Shown one piece after another: positions 16,524-24,935 of a DNA stretch of 64,000 nucleotides. The DNA lies in NCBI GenBank assembly GCA_944320955.1, contig CALUJL010000027.1, forward strand, positions 121,060-185,059, in the 5' to 3' direction. The notes beneath the pieces are model-generated. The model saw only the letters and a program-made list of their open reading frames with translations. It made no database searches and was not told the DNA's origin. The position numbers were made by a program, and so were the translations under genes. This DNA is from an uncultured Bacteroidaceae bacterium (lineage in GTDB: Bacteria > Bacteroidota > Bacteroidia > Bacteroidales > Bacteroidaceae). Position 1 is the stretch's first letter. Each line of letters opens with the position of its first letter.

Positions 16524-17498
16524 TCAGCTGCGGGTGAGGGTGATGCTTTCGCCTTCTTCGCCGGTGAGGGTGAGGCGGTTGCGGCTTACGCTGTAGGTAT
16601 AGACGGAAGGATAGGGGTCGCCGTATTCGTACTGGTAGAGTTTCCCGTCCCTGATGTACCAGGTTCCTCCTGCCGACTCTCCGCCTTCGCTGATGATGCA
16701 GGTGCCGTCGGCGCGGAAGGTGAGGGCCGCGTCGAAGTCGAGTACGCGCCATGTGCCCACGAGGTCAGGGTCTATGTCTTCAGCCGTGCCGGGGGTGTCT
16801 TCGCCGCCGCTGCCGGAGGTGTCGTCCTGCGTGCGGCGGAAGATGCCTTGGCTGCCGTCCGGATAGGTGATGGTCAGGCGGTCGGCGGAGATGGTGTAGC
16901 TGCAACGGGACGTCTGCATCCCCTCGGAGGTGAAGACGAGGGAGAGCTTCCCTCCGGTGGCCTCGTAGGTCCCGAATGAGAGGTCGTCCACATCGCTCGA
17001 CCAGAAGTGGCCGTCGGGCCCGAAGGTGAGGCGGGAGTTGCCGTCGGCGGCAATCCATGTGCCTACGATGTCCGGGTCTGTGGTCGGGCCGGAGGGGGTG
17101 TTTTCGTCGCTGCCGCTGCCGGGGGTGCCGCTTTGCTCTTTATATAAAATGTAAGAGTCGCCGTATTCGTCGGTCAGGTAGAGGGCGTTTCCGCGAATGG
17201 AGTAGCTGGTGTAGACTTCGGGCTCGGGCTCGTCCCAATAGACGAGGAGCATTCCGTCGCGTGTGTTCCATGTACCGGGGTAGACTTCGGCTCCTTCGTA
17301 GTTGACGGAGCTGCCGTCGGCGCGGAAAGTGTAGCCCCAACTGCCGTCGGAGGTCATCCAAGTCCCGACGAGTGCCGGGTCTTTGCGTCCGCCGGAGGCG
17401 GGGTTGTCGTCGTCGTCGCCGCTGCAGGAGCTGAAAGCCAGGGCGCAGAGGCAGAAGAGGCTCGCAAGGAGAGCCTGTAGTGCGGTTGTCTTTTTCAT
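16524..17498 (-). CDS. Lipoprotein with three lipocalin-like repeats
   Basis: A 324-residue lipoprotein: signal peptide MKKTTALQALLASLFCLCAL, lipobox SSC, acidic tail SGDDDDNPASG. Three tandem domains of about 80 residues each begin D-P-x-(L/I)-V-G-T-W (near 42, 143 and 245), have a central R/G-A/P-D-G motif and close with an N/D-R-L-T/Y-L segment. This is the pattern of Bacteroidales lipocalin-like domains, small beta-barrels of unknown ligand. The linkers (GTPGSGSDENTPSGPTTD, TSGSGGEDTPGTAEDID) are flexible and similar, pointing to internal duplication. It is read from a promoter at 17532-17563 that resembles the one of the candidate small RNA. Confidence 0.75.
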   Translation of the reverse strand: MKKTTALQALLASLFCLCALAFSSCSGDDDDNPASGGRKDPALVGTWMTSDGSWGYTFRADGSSVNYEGAEVYPGTWNTRDGMLLVYWDEPEPEVYTSYSIRGNALYLTDEYGDSYILYKEQSGTPGSGSDENTPSGPTTDPDIVGTWIAADGNSRLTFGPDGHFWSSDVDDLSFGTYEATGGKLSLVFTSEGMQTSRCSYTISADRLTITYPDGSQGIFRRTQDDTSGSGGEDTPGTAEDIDPDLVGTWRVLDFDAALTFRADGTCIISEGGESAGGTWYIRDGKLYQYEYGDPYPSVYTYSVSRNRLTLTGEEGESITLTRS

Positions 17499-17531
17499 GA
17501 TTGCAGAGTGGGTTTTGGTTGTTTCCGGCGG

Positions 17532-17563
17532 CGAAGTTATCGTAAAATGTCTGTTATTCCAAA
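17532..17563 (-). promoter_or_regulatory. Promoter of the three-repeat lipoprotein gene
   Basis: On the minus strand: TTTG (17563-17560), 20-nt spacer, TAACTTCG (17539-17532), one mismatch to TAnnTTTG, 34 nt before the start codon. The spacer closely resembles that of the promoter at 17860-17891. Confidence 0.6.
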
Positions 17564-17586
17564 CGAAACGTGTGTGGAAATACTGG

Positions 17587-17672
17587 GAAGTCCCGGCCCT
17601 TTTGGCGAAAAGTGCCTGCGGTTCCGGCGAAAAGTGCCTGCGCTTTCCGGGAAAAGCGGCAGCACTTTTTCC
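17587..17672. repeat. 22-nt-period intergenic repeat array k
   Basis: Four units (GTCCCGGCCCTTTT, GTGCCTGCGGTTC, GTGCCTGCGCTTTC, GCGGCAGCACTTTT) in the 487-bp gap between the lipoprotein and the HTH gene. Confidence 0.8.
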
Positions 17673-17715
17673 CGCGGGCGGCGCGGGGAGCGGGCATTGG
17701 CGGCGGCGTGGGGCG

Positions 17716-17853
17716 GAAAAAGATGAGGCAGCCCGCCCTCACGGGCAGGCTGCCTCGAAACAAACCGTGGTTATGAAAAAATGATATGCGCCGGGCCGGA
17801 GCCCGGATTGCCCCGTATCAGAGGGCAATGCGTTGGAGATCAAAGTTAGTTTT
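17716..17853 (-). ncRNA. Candidate small RNA of about 138 nt
   Basis: A complete promoter (17860-17891) points leftwards into a stretch without a start-codon-bearing gene. The transcript would contain three hairpins: GGGCAAT/ATTGCCC (17829-17807), CCGGGC-GCCCGG (17806-17791) and a strong final stem GAGGCAGCC/GGCTGCCTC with inner GCCC/GGGC (17756-17725), followed by ATCTTTTT, a good intrinsic terminator. It lies just upstream of the lipoprotein gene and head to head with the HTH gene. It is not recognised as any known RNA. Confidence 0.45.
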
Positions 17854-17859
17854 CGGCGG

Positions 17860-17891
17860 CAAATTTATCATAAAATATCTGATAAATCAAA
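17860..17891 (-). promoter_or_regulatory. Promoter of the candidate small RNA
   Basis: Minus strand TTTG (17891-17888), 20-nt spacer, TAAATTTG (17867-17860): a perfect Bacteroidetes promoter. TTTATCA and TGATAAA (17864-17870 and 17880-17886) form an inverted repeat over it that could be an operator. Confidence 0.65.
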
Positions 17892-17969
17892 ATATTCTCC
17901 GGGAAAATAAAAACCGGGGGCAGATGATTTTTTTTGATTCATCATAGGAATTGTTCGCAAGAAAGGCTT

Positions 17970-17977
17970 TATCTTTG
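17970..17977 (+). promoter_or_regulatory. -7 box of the HTH regulator gene
   Basis: TATCTTTG, 8 nt before the start codon at 17986, so the leader is very short. No -33 element at the right distance is evident. Confidence 0.45.
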
Positions 17978-17985
17978 GAAAGACT

Positions 17986-18348
17986 ATGAAAGTGTTGGAC
18001 ATTTGTATTGGCGATGTGATCAAGAAGGTCATGTCGGACCGCAAGATGACAAAGGCCGAGCTGGCTCGGAGGCTGGGAATTAGGCCTCAGAGCGTGGAGT
18101 ATCTGCTCAAGCGCAGGAGCATCGATACGGACATGCTGTACCAAGTGTCGGTGGCCCTTGACTATGATTTCTCGCGCCTCTACTCAATCGACGGTTCGCA
18201 GAGAGATTTGTATCTCGAAGCGGAAGCGGGGGGCGGAAAAGTGGCCAGGGCAAAGGTCGTGGTCGAGCTGGACCTGAATCCGGAAGACCTGGCGAAACTG
18301 GACGTGAGGCGCAGGGTGCGCCGCTATCTGCTGGAGGGGGAGGGCTGA
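17986..18348 (+). CDS. Small Xre-type helix-turn-helix regulator
   Basis: A 120-residue DNA-binding protein. Residues 10-60 form a Cro/C1-type HTH: VIKKVMSDRKMTKAELARRL then GIRPQSVEYLLKRRSID, with the recognition helix around QSVEYLL. The C-terminal half is charged (KVVVELDLNPEDLAKLDVRR) and may be a dimerisation tail. It lacks any toxin or antitoxin partner. The inverted repeat over the divergent small-RNA promoter 100 bp upstream could be its operator; this is inference. Its 3' end overlaps the convergent metallophosphoesterase gene by 25 nt. Confidence 0.85.
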   Translation: MKVLDICIGDVIKKVMSDRKMTKAELARRLGIRPQSVEYLLKRRSIDTDMLYQVSVALDYDFSRLYSIDGSQRDLYLEAEAGGGKVARAKVVVELDLNPEDLAKLDVRRRVRRYLLEGEG

Positions 18349-19481
18349 GCGGCCTCCCTTTTTTTGTCGGCGGATGCGCCGGCAGGGATGCGCAGGACGA
18401 GGTATTCGGAGTCGGTGCCGATGCGGAACTTGCCGCCCCAGAGCCCGATTCCGGAGGTCACGTAGTAGTGCGTCCGGCCTTTCCGCAGCGGTCCGTGGGC
18501 TTGCTCGTAGAGGCGGCGCACGATACACGATACGGGCCAGACCTGTCCCCCGTGGGTGTGTCCGGAGAGTTGCAGGTCGATGCCGCAGCGGGCAGCCTCT
18601 TCCAGGTGGTAGGGCTGGTGGTCGAGCAGGAGGGTGGGCAGGCTGCCGGCCGCGGCGGCGGGGGTTATGCGCTCCAGCGGCAGGCGCCGGCGGTTGGAGC
18701 GGTCGTCGCGGCCTATGAGGAGCAGGCGTCCGTCCACGACTTCCGCCTCGTCGCGCAGCAGGCGGATGCCGGCCTCGCGGAAAAAGCGGGAGGCCGCGCC
18801 TATGCCGGCTATGTACTCGTGGTTGCCGGGCACGGCATAGACGCCGCAGCGGCTCTGCAGGCGGCGCAGGCGGGAGGCAAGGCTGTCTTCCAGGAGCGGC
18901 CGCACGTCGCAGTCGATCACGTCGCCCACGAGGACCACGAGGTCGGGCTTTTCGCGGTTTACGAGGGCGATCCAGCGGTCGAGTTCTGTCGCGCCGATGG
19001 TGTAGCCCAGGTGGAGGTCGCTCAGGGCCACTACGGTCAGCGTGTCCCCCGGCGCGGCCGTCCGGCCGAAGTCGTAGCGCACCTCGCGCCGCTGCTTGTC
19101 GCGGTAGTGCAGATGGCCTGCGAGGAGCACGAGGAGCGGCAGGGCCGTCATCAGTGCCAGGCGCAGCCCGGGCCCGGGCAGGCGGCGCACGCCGCAGAAA
19201 CGGAGGGCGAGGAAGAGGAGGTCGGCCGCGGCAAAGAAGAGGAAGAAGTAGATGGAGGCGAAGAACCACGTGGTGCCCGCCCCATAGAGCGGCCGCGCGA
19301 GGGCGGGGGCGAGGCTGTCGCGCAGCGGGAAGGAGACGAGGAAACAGGCGGTCCCCACGGCTACGACGAGGGCGGGCGCCAGCCTTAGCGGCAGGGGGCC
19401 GGGCATGAGGCGGAAGAAGCGCAGGGCGACGTAGGTGTTCAGCCCGAGGATGAGCAGGAGGAGGGGGAGCATTTTCAGCAT
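18324..19481 (-). CDS. Membrane-anchored metallophosphoesterase (YaeI-like)
   Basis: A 385-residue calcineurin-type phosphoesterase with four hydrophobic segments in residues 1-125 that place it in the inner membrane. The catalytic domain shows the motifs in order: ALSDLHLGY (near 150-158), VLVGDVID (near 183-190), VPGNHEY (near 217-223) and SGHTHGGQ (near 305-312), so both metal sites look intact. The closest known group is YaeI and similar phosphodiesterases acting on UDP-diacylglucosamine or unknown substrates. Its last eight codons overlap the HTH gene tail to tail. Confidence 0.88.
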   Translation of the reverse strand: MLKMLPLLLLILGLNTYVALRFFRLMPGPLPLRLAPALVVAVGTACFLVSFPLRDSLAPALARPLYGAGTTWFFASIYFFLFFAAADLLFLALRFCGVRRLPGPGLRLALMTALPLLVLLAGHLHYRDKQRREVRYDFGRTAAPGDTLTVVALSDLHLGYTIGATELDRWIALVNREKPDLVVLVGDVIDCDVRPLLEDSLASRLRRLQSRCGVYAVPGNHEYIAGIGAASRFFREAGIRLLRDEAEVVDGRLLLIGRDDRSNRRRLPLERITPAAAAGSLPTLLLDHQPYHLEEAARCGIDLQLSGHTHGGQVWPVSCIVRRLYEQAHGPLRKGRTHYYVTSGIGLWGGKFRIGTDSEYLVLRIPAGASADKKREAAQPSPSSR

Positions 19482-19508
19482 GGCGGGGAAGGGGAGGATA
19501 AATAAAGG

Positions 19509-20378
19509 TTATAGGGGGCGGTTGCGGTAGTCTTGGGGAGTCATGCCGGTGTAGGTGCGGAAGTAGCGGTTGAAGGTAGTGGGCGTGTGGAAACCGAGCG
19601 TGTAGGCTATCTGGCTCACCGTGGCTTTCGTATTGCGGAGTTGCGCTTTGGCGTCCATGATGAGGAGCCCTTTCAGGATCTCCTGCGCCGTCTGGCCGGC
19701 GGTGCGGCTGATGACGCTGCAGAAGTGGGAGAGCGTGAGGCCCGCGGCTTGGGCGTAGAAGAGGACCTTGTGCTCTTCGCGGTAGTTCTCGAAGGCGAGT
19801 TGGAGAAACTCGCCGAGGATTTCGCGGTCGCGCGTGGAGTAGGCGCTCCTTTCCTGCGGCATCCGGTCGTAGGCCGCCCCGATGCTTTCGGCAAAGAGGC
19901 CCATGATGTGGCCCAACATGCGGGGCTTCCGGCAGAGGTCGTGCAGCTCCTGGGCGCGGGCCAGCAGGGAGATGCTGTCGCGGTAGACGGAAGCGCTCCG
20001 GGGGGGCAGGGGGAGGATGGGCTTGTCCAGCAGCAGGGGCATGTAGGGCGAGAGGGTTTTGCGGAAGCCGCTCTCGAGGGTGAATTTCCCGGAGAAGCCG
20101 ATGAAGCCCATGCTGCAGTCGGCCGAGGATTCATGCACCTGGATGAAACTTCCGGGCGCCAGGACCACGATGTCGTCCTGCCGGATGCAGTATTCGCGCA
20201 GGTTGATGTGGACGCGCAGGCTGCCCCTTTCGCAGAGGGCGAAGATGCAGGCCTCGATGCGGCAGGGCGAAGAGCGGTAGAGGTCGAGCACCTCGGCCGT
20301 GATGCCGCAGCCCGCTATGAAGGGGACGGGCAGGTCGAGAAACGGGAGTGCCTCCTGGGGCCGGGTCGGTTGCTGCAT
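19509..20378 (-). CDS. AraC family transcriptional regulator
   Basis: A 289-residue regulator with an N-terminal cupin-like sensing domain (about 1-170) and a C-terminal AraC double HTH (about 190-289): LTLSHFCSVISRTAGQTAQEIL and TVSQIAYTLGFHTPTTFNRYFRTY (each cut at under 20 residues in place), closing with GMTPQDYRNR. It is divergent from the TonB-dependent receptor gene and may control it; that link is inferred from position only. The ATG at 20378 is the first one inside recognisable protein sequence; further upstream the frame runs through repeat array l. Confidence 0.88.
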   Translation of the reverse strand: MQQPTRPQEALPFLDLPVPFIAGCGITAEVLDLYRSSPCRIEACIFALCERGSLRVHINLREYCIRQDDIVVLAPGSFIQVHESSADCSMGFIGFSGKFTLESGFRKTLSPYMPLLLDKPILPLPPRSASVYRDSISLLARAQELHDLCRKPRMLGHIMGLFAESIGAAYDRMPQERSAYSTRDREILGEFLQLAFENYREEHKVLFYAQAAGLTLSHFCSVISRTAGQTAQEILKGLLIMDAKAQLRNTKATVSQIAYTLGFHTPTTFNRYFRTYTGMTPQDYRNRPL

Positions 20379-20410
20379 CTGTTTTCGGGAAGCGGCGGCG
20401 CGAAGGGGGA

Positions 20411-20473
20411 AATCATGCAGCGCTTTTTCGGAAAAGTGCTGCCGCTTCCGCCGGAAAGCGCTGCCGCTTTTTT
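20411..20473. repeat. 22-nt-period intergenic repeat array l
   Basis: Three units (CATGCAGCGCTTTTT, GTGCTGCCGCTTC, GCGCTGCCGCTTTTT) between divergent genes, directly upstream of the AraC gene. Confidence 0.85.
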
Positions 20474-20560
20474 CTCCTTTCTGCCCACAAAGATACGGCT
20501 TTGGGAGGAACTTTCGGGACAAACGGGGAGCGTTTTCGATAGTTTTGCACATAAAACCGA

Positions 20561-20568
20561 TAAATTTG
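20561..20568 (+). promoter_or_regulatory. -7 box of the TonB-dependent receptor gene
   Basis: TAAATTTG matches TAnnTTTG, 71 nt before the start codon; a TTTG at 20544-20547 is nearer than the usual spacing. Confidence 0.45.
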
Positions 20569-20639
20569 TACTTGCCTGTCTCGCGGAAAGTGCGGAACTT
20601 TGCCCCGATTTTCACCTTAATTCGCTTAAACGTAAGCCT

Positions 20640-23582
20640 ATGAAAAAAATATTCTTCCTTCTCCTTTGCGGAATCGTGCTGCCCTTCGGGCTGAAGGCGC
20701 AGACGATCAAAGGGTTTGTCTATGACGCGCGGACCAACGAGCCGCTGCCCGGAGTCTCCATCAGCTATGGGCAGAAGAACCCGCACGGCACGACCACGGA
20801 CCTCAAGGGCGCCTACTCTCTGGACGTGCCCGAGGGCGGCGTGGACCTGGTGGTAAGCCTTGTCGGATACGAGGACGTGCGCCTGCCCATCGTCATCAGC
20901 AAGCGCGAAGTCCTGGAGCGCGACATTTACCTGAAAGTGGCCACCCATCTGCTGCAGGACGTAGTGGTCACGGCCGGCCGCTTCGAGCAAAAACTCAGCG
21001 ACGTGACCGTTTCGATGAACGTCCTCAAGCAGAAAGACATAGCCAAGCAGGCCCCGACGGACCTGAGCGAGACGCTCCGGCAGATTCCCGGCGTGGACGT
21101 CAACGACAAGCAGCCCTCCATCCGGGGAGGATCGGGGTGGACATACAGCGTCGGCTCCAGATGTTTGATGCTCGTGGACGGCATGAATGCCCTGACAGTG
21201 GGGTCGAACGAGCTGAATTGGAACAACGTTCCGGTCAATAACATCAGCCAGGTCGAAATCATTAAGGGAGCCTCTTCCGTGCTCTACGGCTCATCGGCCC
21301 TCAACGGCATCATCAACGTGCGCACCGCACGCCCGGGGGTAGAGCCGAAAACCCACTTCAGCACCTACGTCGGCATCTACGGCAATCCCAAAAACAAGAG
21401 CTACGACTCCAACGGCAAGGGCATGTGGAAAGACGGAGACTTCCCCGTCGAGCCGCTCCTGCGCAACAGTCTCCTGAGCGGAGTGCGCAACCCGCTCTAC
21501 GAAGGCTGGGACATCAGCCACAGCCGCCGCATCGGACAGTTCGACGTGTCCGGCGCCTTGAACCTCTTTACCGACGAGGGATTCCGCCAGCAGAGCTACA
21601 ATAAACGCCTCCGCCTGAGCGGCAGCCTGACCTATCATCAGCCGGACATGGGCGAGAAGTACATGAATTACGGCTTCAACACCAACTACATGACCAACGA
21701 ATACGGCGACTTTTTCATCTGGCGCTCCGCCGCCGAGCCGTATAAGGCTTCCCCGCTGGCCAACATGGGGCGCGAGGAAAACACCTTCGACATAGCGCCT
21801 TTCTTCAACTATTCCGACCCGGGCCGCGGAATCACCCACAAGTTGCGTGCCCGCTTTGCCTACCGCGGCGACAACATCATAAAGCCCACTTCCCAGCCGG
21901 GGCTCATGGAAATCATCGGAGGCATGGACCCCGACGTAGAAGCCATAGGGACTCTGGTCTCCCAGATACAGGGCGGCGACCTCTCGGCCTTCACCCCCGT
22001 GATCGAAGCGCTGGCGCCCGCGCTGCCCGGCCTTATGGAAGGCGACTACAGCGGCCTCTCCAGCGCCATCGGCGCTGCCGTGGAGCCGCTCAAGGACTTG
22101 TTCAAATCCCTTTTCCCCGGCGCCGACACCAACGGGCTCAACGACCTTATCGCCTGGACGCTGGCGCACGGCCTGCCCATCACTACCGAAGGCGGCCAAA
22201 TCGGGCTCGATACGGAAAATATCGTCTCCTGGTTGACCGACGCGATGACCGTGAAAACCGAAGATGTGGGCGTGAATGACGTGGTGGACAAGACCTATAA
22301 TTACTATGTGGACTATCAATTCGGAAAAAAGTTTGATAATGGCATCCAGCTCACTGCCGGAGCTACCTACGACCACATCACCTACAACTCCCTCACGGCA
22401 GGCCAACACCAGAGCGACAATGCGGCGTTGTACCTCCAGTACGACCAGCGCTTCTTCGACCGCCTGAGCGTTTCGGCCGGCGTGCGGGGCGAATATTACC
22501 GCATCGACAACAGTTACCGCGAAGCGGAGACGGAAGTCCTCGGCGTGAGCATGCCTTTCCGTCCCGTCTTCCGCGCCGGTGTCAATTACCAACTGGCCGA
22601 ATACAGTTTCCTCCGCGCCAGTTTCGGGCAGGGCTACCGCAACCCGACCATCATCGAGAAGTATGCCCTCAAGGACATAGGCGGTTTCGGCGTTTTCCCC
22701 AACTCCACGCTGAAAGCCGAGAAGGGCTTCAACGCAGAACTGGGCTTCAAACAGGGATACAAGATAGGCGGTTTCCAGGGAGTCTTCGACGTGGCCGGGT
22801 TCTACACGCAGTATGACGACATGATCGAGTACTACTTCGGCCTGCTCACCCTGGACGAAAACGGAAACTACCGGCCGAGCGAGGGAATCGCCGACGTCAT
22901 AAACACCGTGACCCACTACGGCGGCCTCTCCACCGATGAGTACACGCACAACGGAGTGCCTATGAGCGTGGTGGGAATCGGCGCACAATTCCGCAATGTA
23001 TCCAAGGCGCAGATCTACGGCATAGAGCTGGAGACCAACGGGCAGTATGCCTTCGACAAAAACACCTCGCTCTTCTACACACTGGGCTACACCTACACCG
23101 AGCCGCGCGATGCGGACTACAAAGAAAGGAACGCGCGCGAGGCCGGATATACCGACCCCTTGCAGATGAAGGAGAAGTCCAACGAGTCGAAGTACCTGAA
23201 GTACCGCCAGAAGCATACCTTCAAAGCCTCGCTCGACTTCTCGTGGAAACGCATAAGCCTCGGCGCCAACCTCACCTGGAAGAGCAAGATGCTGGCCGTG
23301 GACTACCTGATGCTCGACGAGCGCGCCAAGGCAGAGCCCGACCTGATGGACTACGTGCGCCAAATCATGTTCGGCAATATCGGCGGGCAGACCCTCGCTT
23401 CCTACTGGGCCGAGCACAACACGGACTACTGCACCGTAGACTTCCGCTTCGGCGTGCGCGTGACGGAAGAAGTCAACTTCCGCTTCCTCATCAACAACCT
23501 GACGAACACGGAGTATTCCTACCGCCCGATGGCCCTGGCCGCCCCGCGGACGTACGTCGTGCAGCTCAACGTGACGCTCTGA
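20640..23582 (+). CDS. TonB-dependent outer-membrane receptor with CarboxypepD-like N-terminal domain
   Basis: A 980-residue outer-membrane receptor importing an unknown ligand with energy from TonB. Signal peptide MKKIFFLLLCGIVLPFGLKA; then a CarboxypepD regulatory-like domain (about 23-105: IKGFVYDARTNEPLPGVSIS); a plug (about 110-230: LSETLRQIPGVDVNDKQPSI, and VEIIKGASSVLYGSSALNGI); then the beta-barrel ending in a hydrophobic C-terminal strand (YVVQLNVTL). There is no SusD partner, so it is more likely a siderophore, cobalamin or peptide receptor than a glycan one. Residues about 422-555 are an insert, unlike barrel sequence, rich in Gly, Leu and Ala. The AraC gene upstream is divergent. 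Confidence 0.9.
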   Translation: MKKIFFLLLCGIVLPFGLKAQTIKGFVYDARTNEPLPGVSISYGQKNPHGTTTDLKGAYSLDVPEGGVDLVVSLVGYEDVRLPIVISKREVLERDIYLKVATHLLQDVVVTAGRFEQKLSDVTVSMNVLKQKDIAKQAPTDLSETLRQIPGVDVNDKQPSIRGGSGWTYSVGSRCLMLVDGMNALTVGSNELNWNNVPVNNISQVEIIKGASSVLYGSSALNGIINVRTARPGVEPKTHFSTYVGIYGNPKNKSYDSNGKGMWKDGDFPVEPLLRNSLLSGVRNPLYEGWDISHSRRIGQFDVSGALNLFTDEGFRQQSYNKRLRLSGSLTYHQPDMGEKYMNYGFNTNYMTNEYGDFFIWRSAAEPYKASPLANMGREENTFDIAPFFNYSDPGRGITHKLRARFAYRGDNIIKPTSQPGLMEIIGGMDPDVEAIGTLVSQIQGGDLSAFTPVIEALAPALPGLMEGDYSGLSSAIGAAVEPLKDLFKSLFPGADTNGLNDLIAWTLAHGLPITTEGGQIGLDTENIVSWLTDAMTVKTEDVGVNDVVDKTYNYYVDYQFGKKFDNGIQLTAGATYDHITYNSLTAGQHQSDNAALYLQYDQRFFDRLSVSAGVRGEYYRIDNSYREAETEVLGVSMPFRPVFRAGVNYQLAEYSFLRASFGQGYRNPTIIEKYALKDIGGFGVFPNSTLKAEKGFNAELGFKQGYKIGGFQGVFDVAGFYTQYDDMIEYYFGLLTLDENGNYRPSEGIADVINTVTHYGGLSTDEYTHNGVPMSVVGIGAQFRNVSKAQIYGIELETNGQYAFDKNTSLFYTLGYTYTEPRDADYKERNAREAGYTDPLQMKEKSNESKYLKYRQKHTFKASLDFSWKRISLGANLTWKSKMLAVDYLMLDERAKAEPDLMDYVRQIMFGNIGGQTLASYWAEHNTDYCTVDFRFGVRVTEEVNFRFLINNLTNTEYSYRPMALAAPRTYVVQLNVTL

Positions 23583-23609
23583 GCTGCGCCCCTTTCCCCG
23601 AAACGCCGG

Positions 23610-23636
23610 GCGCGCGCCCCACAGCGGGGCGCGCGC
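23610..23636 (+). terminator. GC-rich hairpin after the TonB receptor gene
   Basis: GCGCGCGCCCC (23610-23620) pairs perfectly with GGGGCGCGCGC (23626-23636) around ACAGC. There is no T-run. Confidence 0.6.
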
Positions 23637-23649
23637 TCGTGTTCTGTCC

Positions 23650-23746
23650 CCGGCCGCTTTCCGGAAAGAGCGGCAGGGCTTTTTCCGAAAAGCGCTGGCA
23701 CTTCCGGGGAAAAGTGGCGGCGCTTCTTCCCGGAAGCGGTAGCGCT
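23650..23746. repeat. 22-nt-period intergenic repeat array m
   Basis: Four reverse-type units (GAGCGGCAGGGCTTTTT, GCGCTGGCACTTC, GTGGCGGCGCTTC, GCGGTAGCGCT) between convergent genes; the last abuts the nuclease stop codon. Confidence 0.8.
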
Positions 23747-24807
23747 CAGCGGTTTCCCTTGCGGCTGTTGCAGGCGCGGCAGAGCAGTTGCGCATTGGAA
23801 AGCTCGGTGCGCCCGCCCTTGCTCCACGGCTCTACGTGGTCCACGGTCAGCTCCTCCGGCAGGAAGAGCCTGCCGCAGCGGGCGCAGGGGTAGCGCCCGT
23901 CCCGGCATTCGGCAGCTTGGCGGCGGAGCAGTTCCTGCTTGTCGTCGGGCGTGAAGAGGCGCTTCTCGTCGGTTCTTATGCCGCCCACTGCGGCCAACGC
24001 GATGGCTTCCACCTCCGCGCCCTTGTCCGTCAGCTTTGCCTCGTCGCTCTTCAGGTAGCGGCGTATGCGGCTTTGTATCTCGTCGCGGTGCTCTTTCCAG
24101 ATGGCGAACTCCTTGTAATATTTCACGGCCAGGGCGAAATAGATGTCGAGCAGCCGTCCGTTGCCGAAAACGTCGGCCACGAAGCGCAGGTATCGCCCCG
24201 CCTCCCGCTGGTCGGCGGCAAAGGAGTCGTCCTGCCGCCGCCGCACATATTCGTGCAGGTCTCTCTCCTCGCGCAGTTTGCAGAGCATCTTCAGCACCTT
24301 CATCTGGTTCTTCCCCCGGCTGTTGCTGCCCAGGACGCGCAGGGCCGCCTTGTCCTGTGCCACGTAGGCCGTGAGCCCGCGCAGATATTCCCCGTGGTAG
24401 AGCCCGTTGAGCACCTCGTAGGGCGAGAGCGGCACGCCGAGCGTGTTGATCCGCCGGAAGATTTCCCGCTTCTGCGCTTCCGTGCCGGAGCATACGATGA
24501 GCGTGAGCTCCCTCGTGTCGATGCGTTGCTGCAGATCCTCGCCCGCTTCTTTCCAGATTTTCCCCTGGTATTCCAGGTCGTTCTCCTTGAAGCGCCGGAT
24601 GGCCTCGATGCGCTGTTTGCCGTCGAGCACTTCGAGTATTCCGCTTTCGCCCCGCCAGAGGTAGAAGGCCGGCAGGGGGATGCCCGTGGCCAGGCTGTCT
24701 ATGACGAGCGCCTGCTTCTCGTTGTCGTAGATTATCTCGCGCTGGAGGTTGATGTCGCTCACGATTTTCCCGTCGCGCAGCTGTTCGTAGAGGTCTTTTA
24801 TGGTCAT
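23746..24807 (-). CDS. DUF262 (GmrSD-like) nuclease with C-terminal HNH
   Basis: A 353-residue protein with two parts. The N-terminal DUF262/ParB-like domain (about 1-230) begins MTIKDLYEQLRDGKIVSDIN and carries the LEVLDGKQRIEAI motif (near 60), the DGQQR-type NTP-binding motif of GmrS and related defence proteins, followed by FRRINTLGVPLSPYEVLNG. The C-terminus (about 300-353) is an HNH nuclease with two Cys pairs: CARCGRLF, TVDHVEPWSKGG and LCRACNSRKG. Family members restrict foreign DNA, often sensing its modification. It is the last gene of a run with two EcoRI-type methyltransferases; its gap to them is a 128-bp copy of the gap between them. Confidence 0.85.
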   Translation of the reverse strand: MTIKDLYEQLRDGKIVSDINLQREIIYDNEKQALVIDSLATGIPLPAFYLWRGESGILEVLDGKQRIEAIRRFKENDLEYQGKIWKEAGEDLQQRIDTRELTLIVCSGTEAQKREIFRRINTLGVPLSPYEVLNGLYHGEYLRGLTAYVAQDKAALRVLGSNSRGKNQMKVLKMLCKLREERDLHEYVRRRQDDSFAADQREAGRYLRFVADVFGNGRLLDIYFALAVKYYKEFAIWKEHRDEIQSRIRRYLKSDEAKLTDKGAEVEAIALAAVGGIRTDEKRLFTPDDKQELLRRQAAECRDGRYPCARCGRLFLPEELTVDHVEPWSKGGRTELSNAQLLCRACNSRKGNR

Positions 24808-24843
24808 GTCTTTGTCGGATTATGCGGGTGTCCCCGCCCTTTG

Positions 24844-24924
24844 GTGCGGCACTTCCGGGAAAAAGCGGCAGCGCTTTTGGCGAAAACATGCAGGGCTTTT
24901 TGGCGGAAGTCCTGCCGCTTTCCG
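24844..24924. repeat. 22-nt-period intergenic repeat array n
   Basis: Units GCGGCAGCGCTTTT, CATGCAGGGCTTTTT and GTCCTGCCGCTTTC fill the 128-bp gap between nuclease and methyltransferase genes. The gap is almost identical to that holding array o. Confidence 0.85.
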
Positions 24925-24935
24925 GGGCGGGCGGA

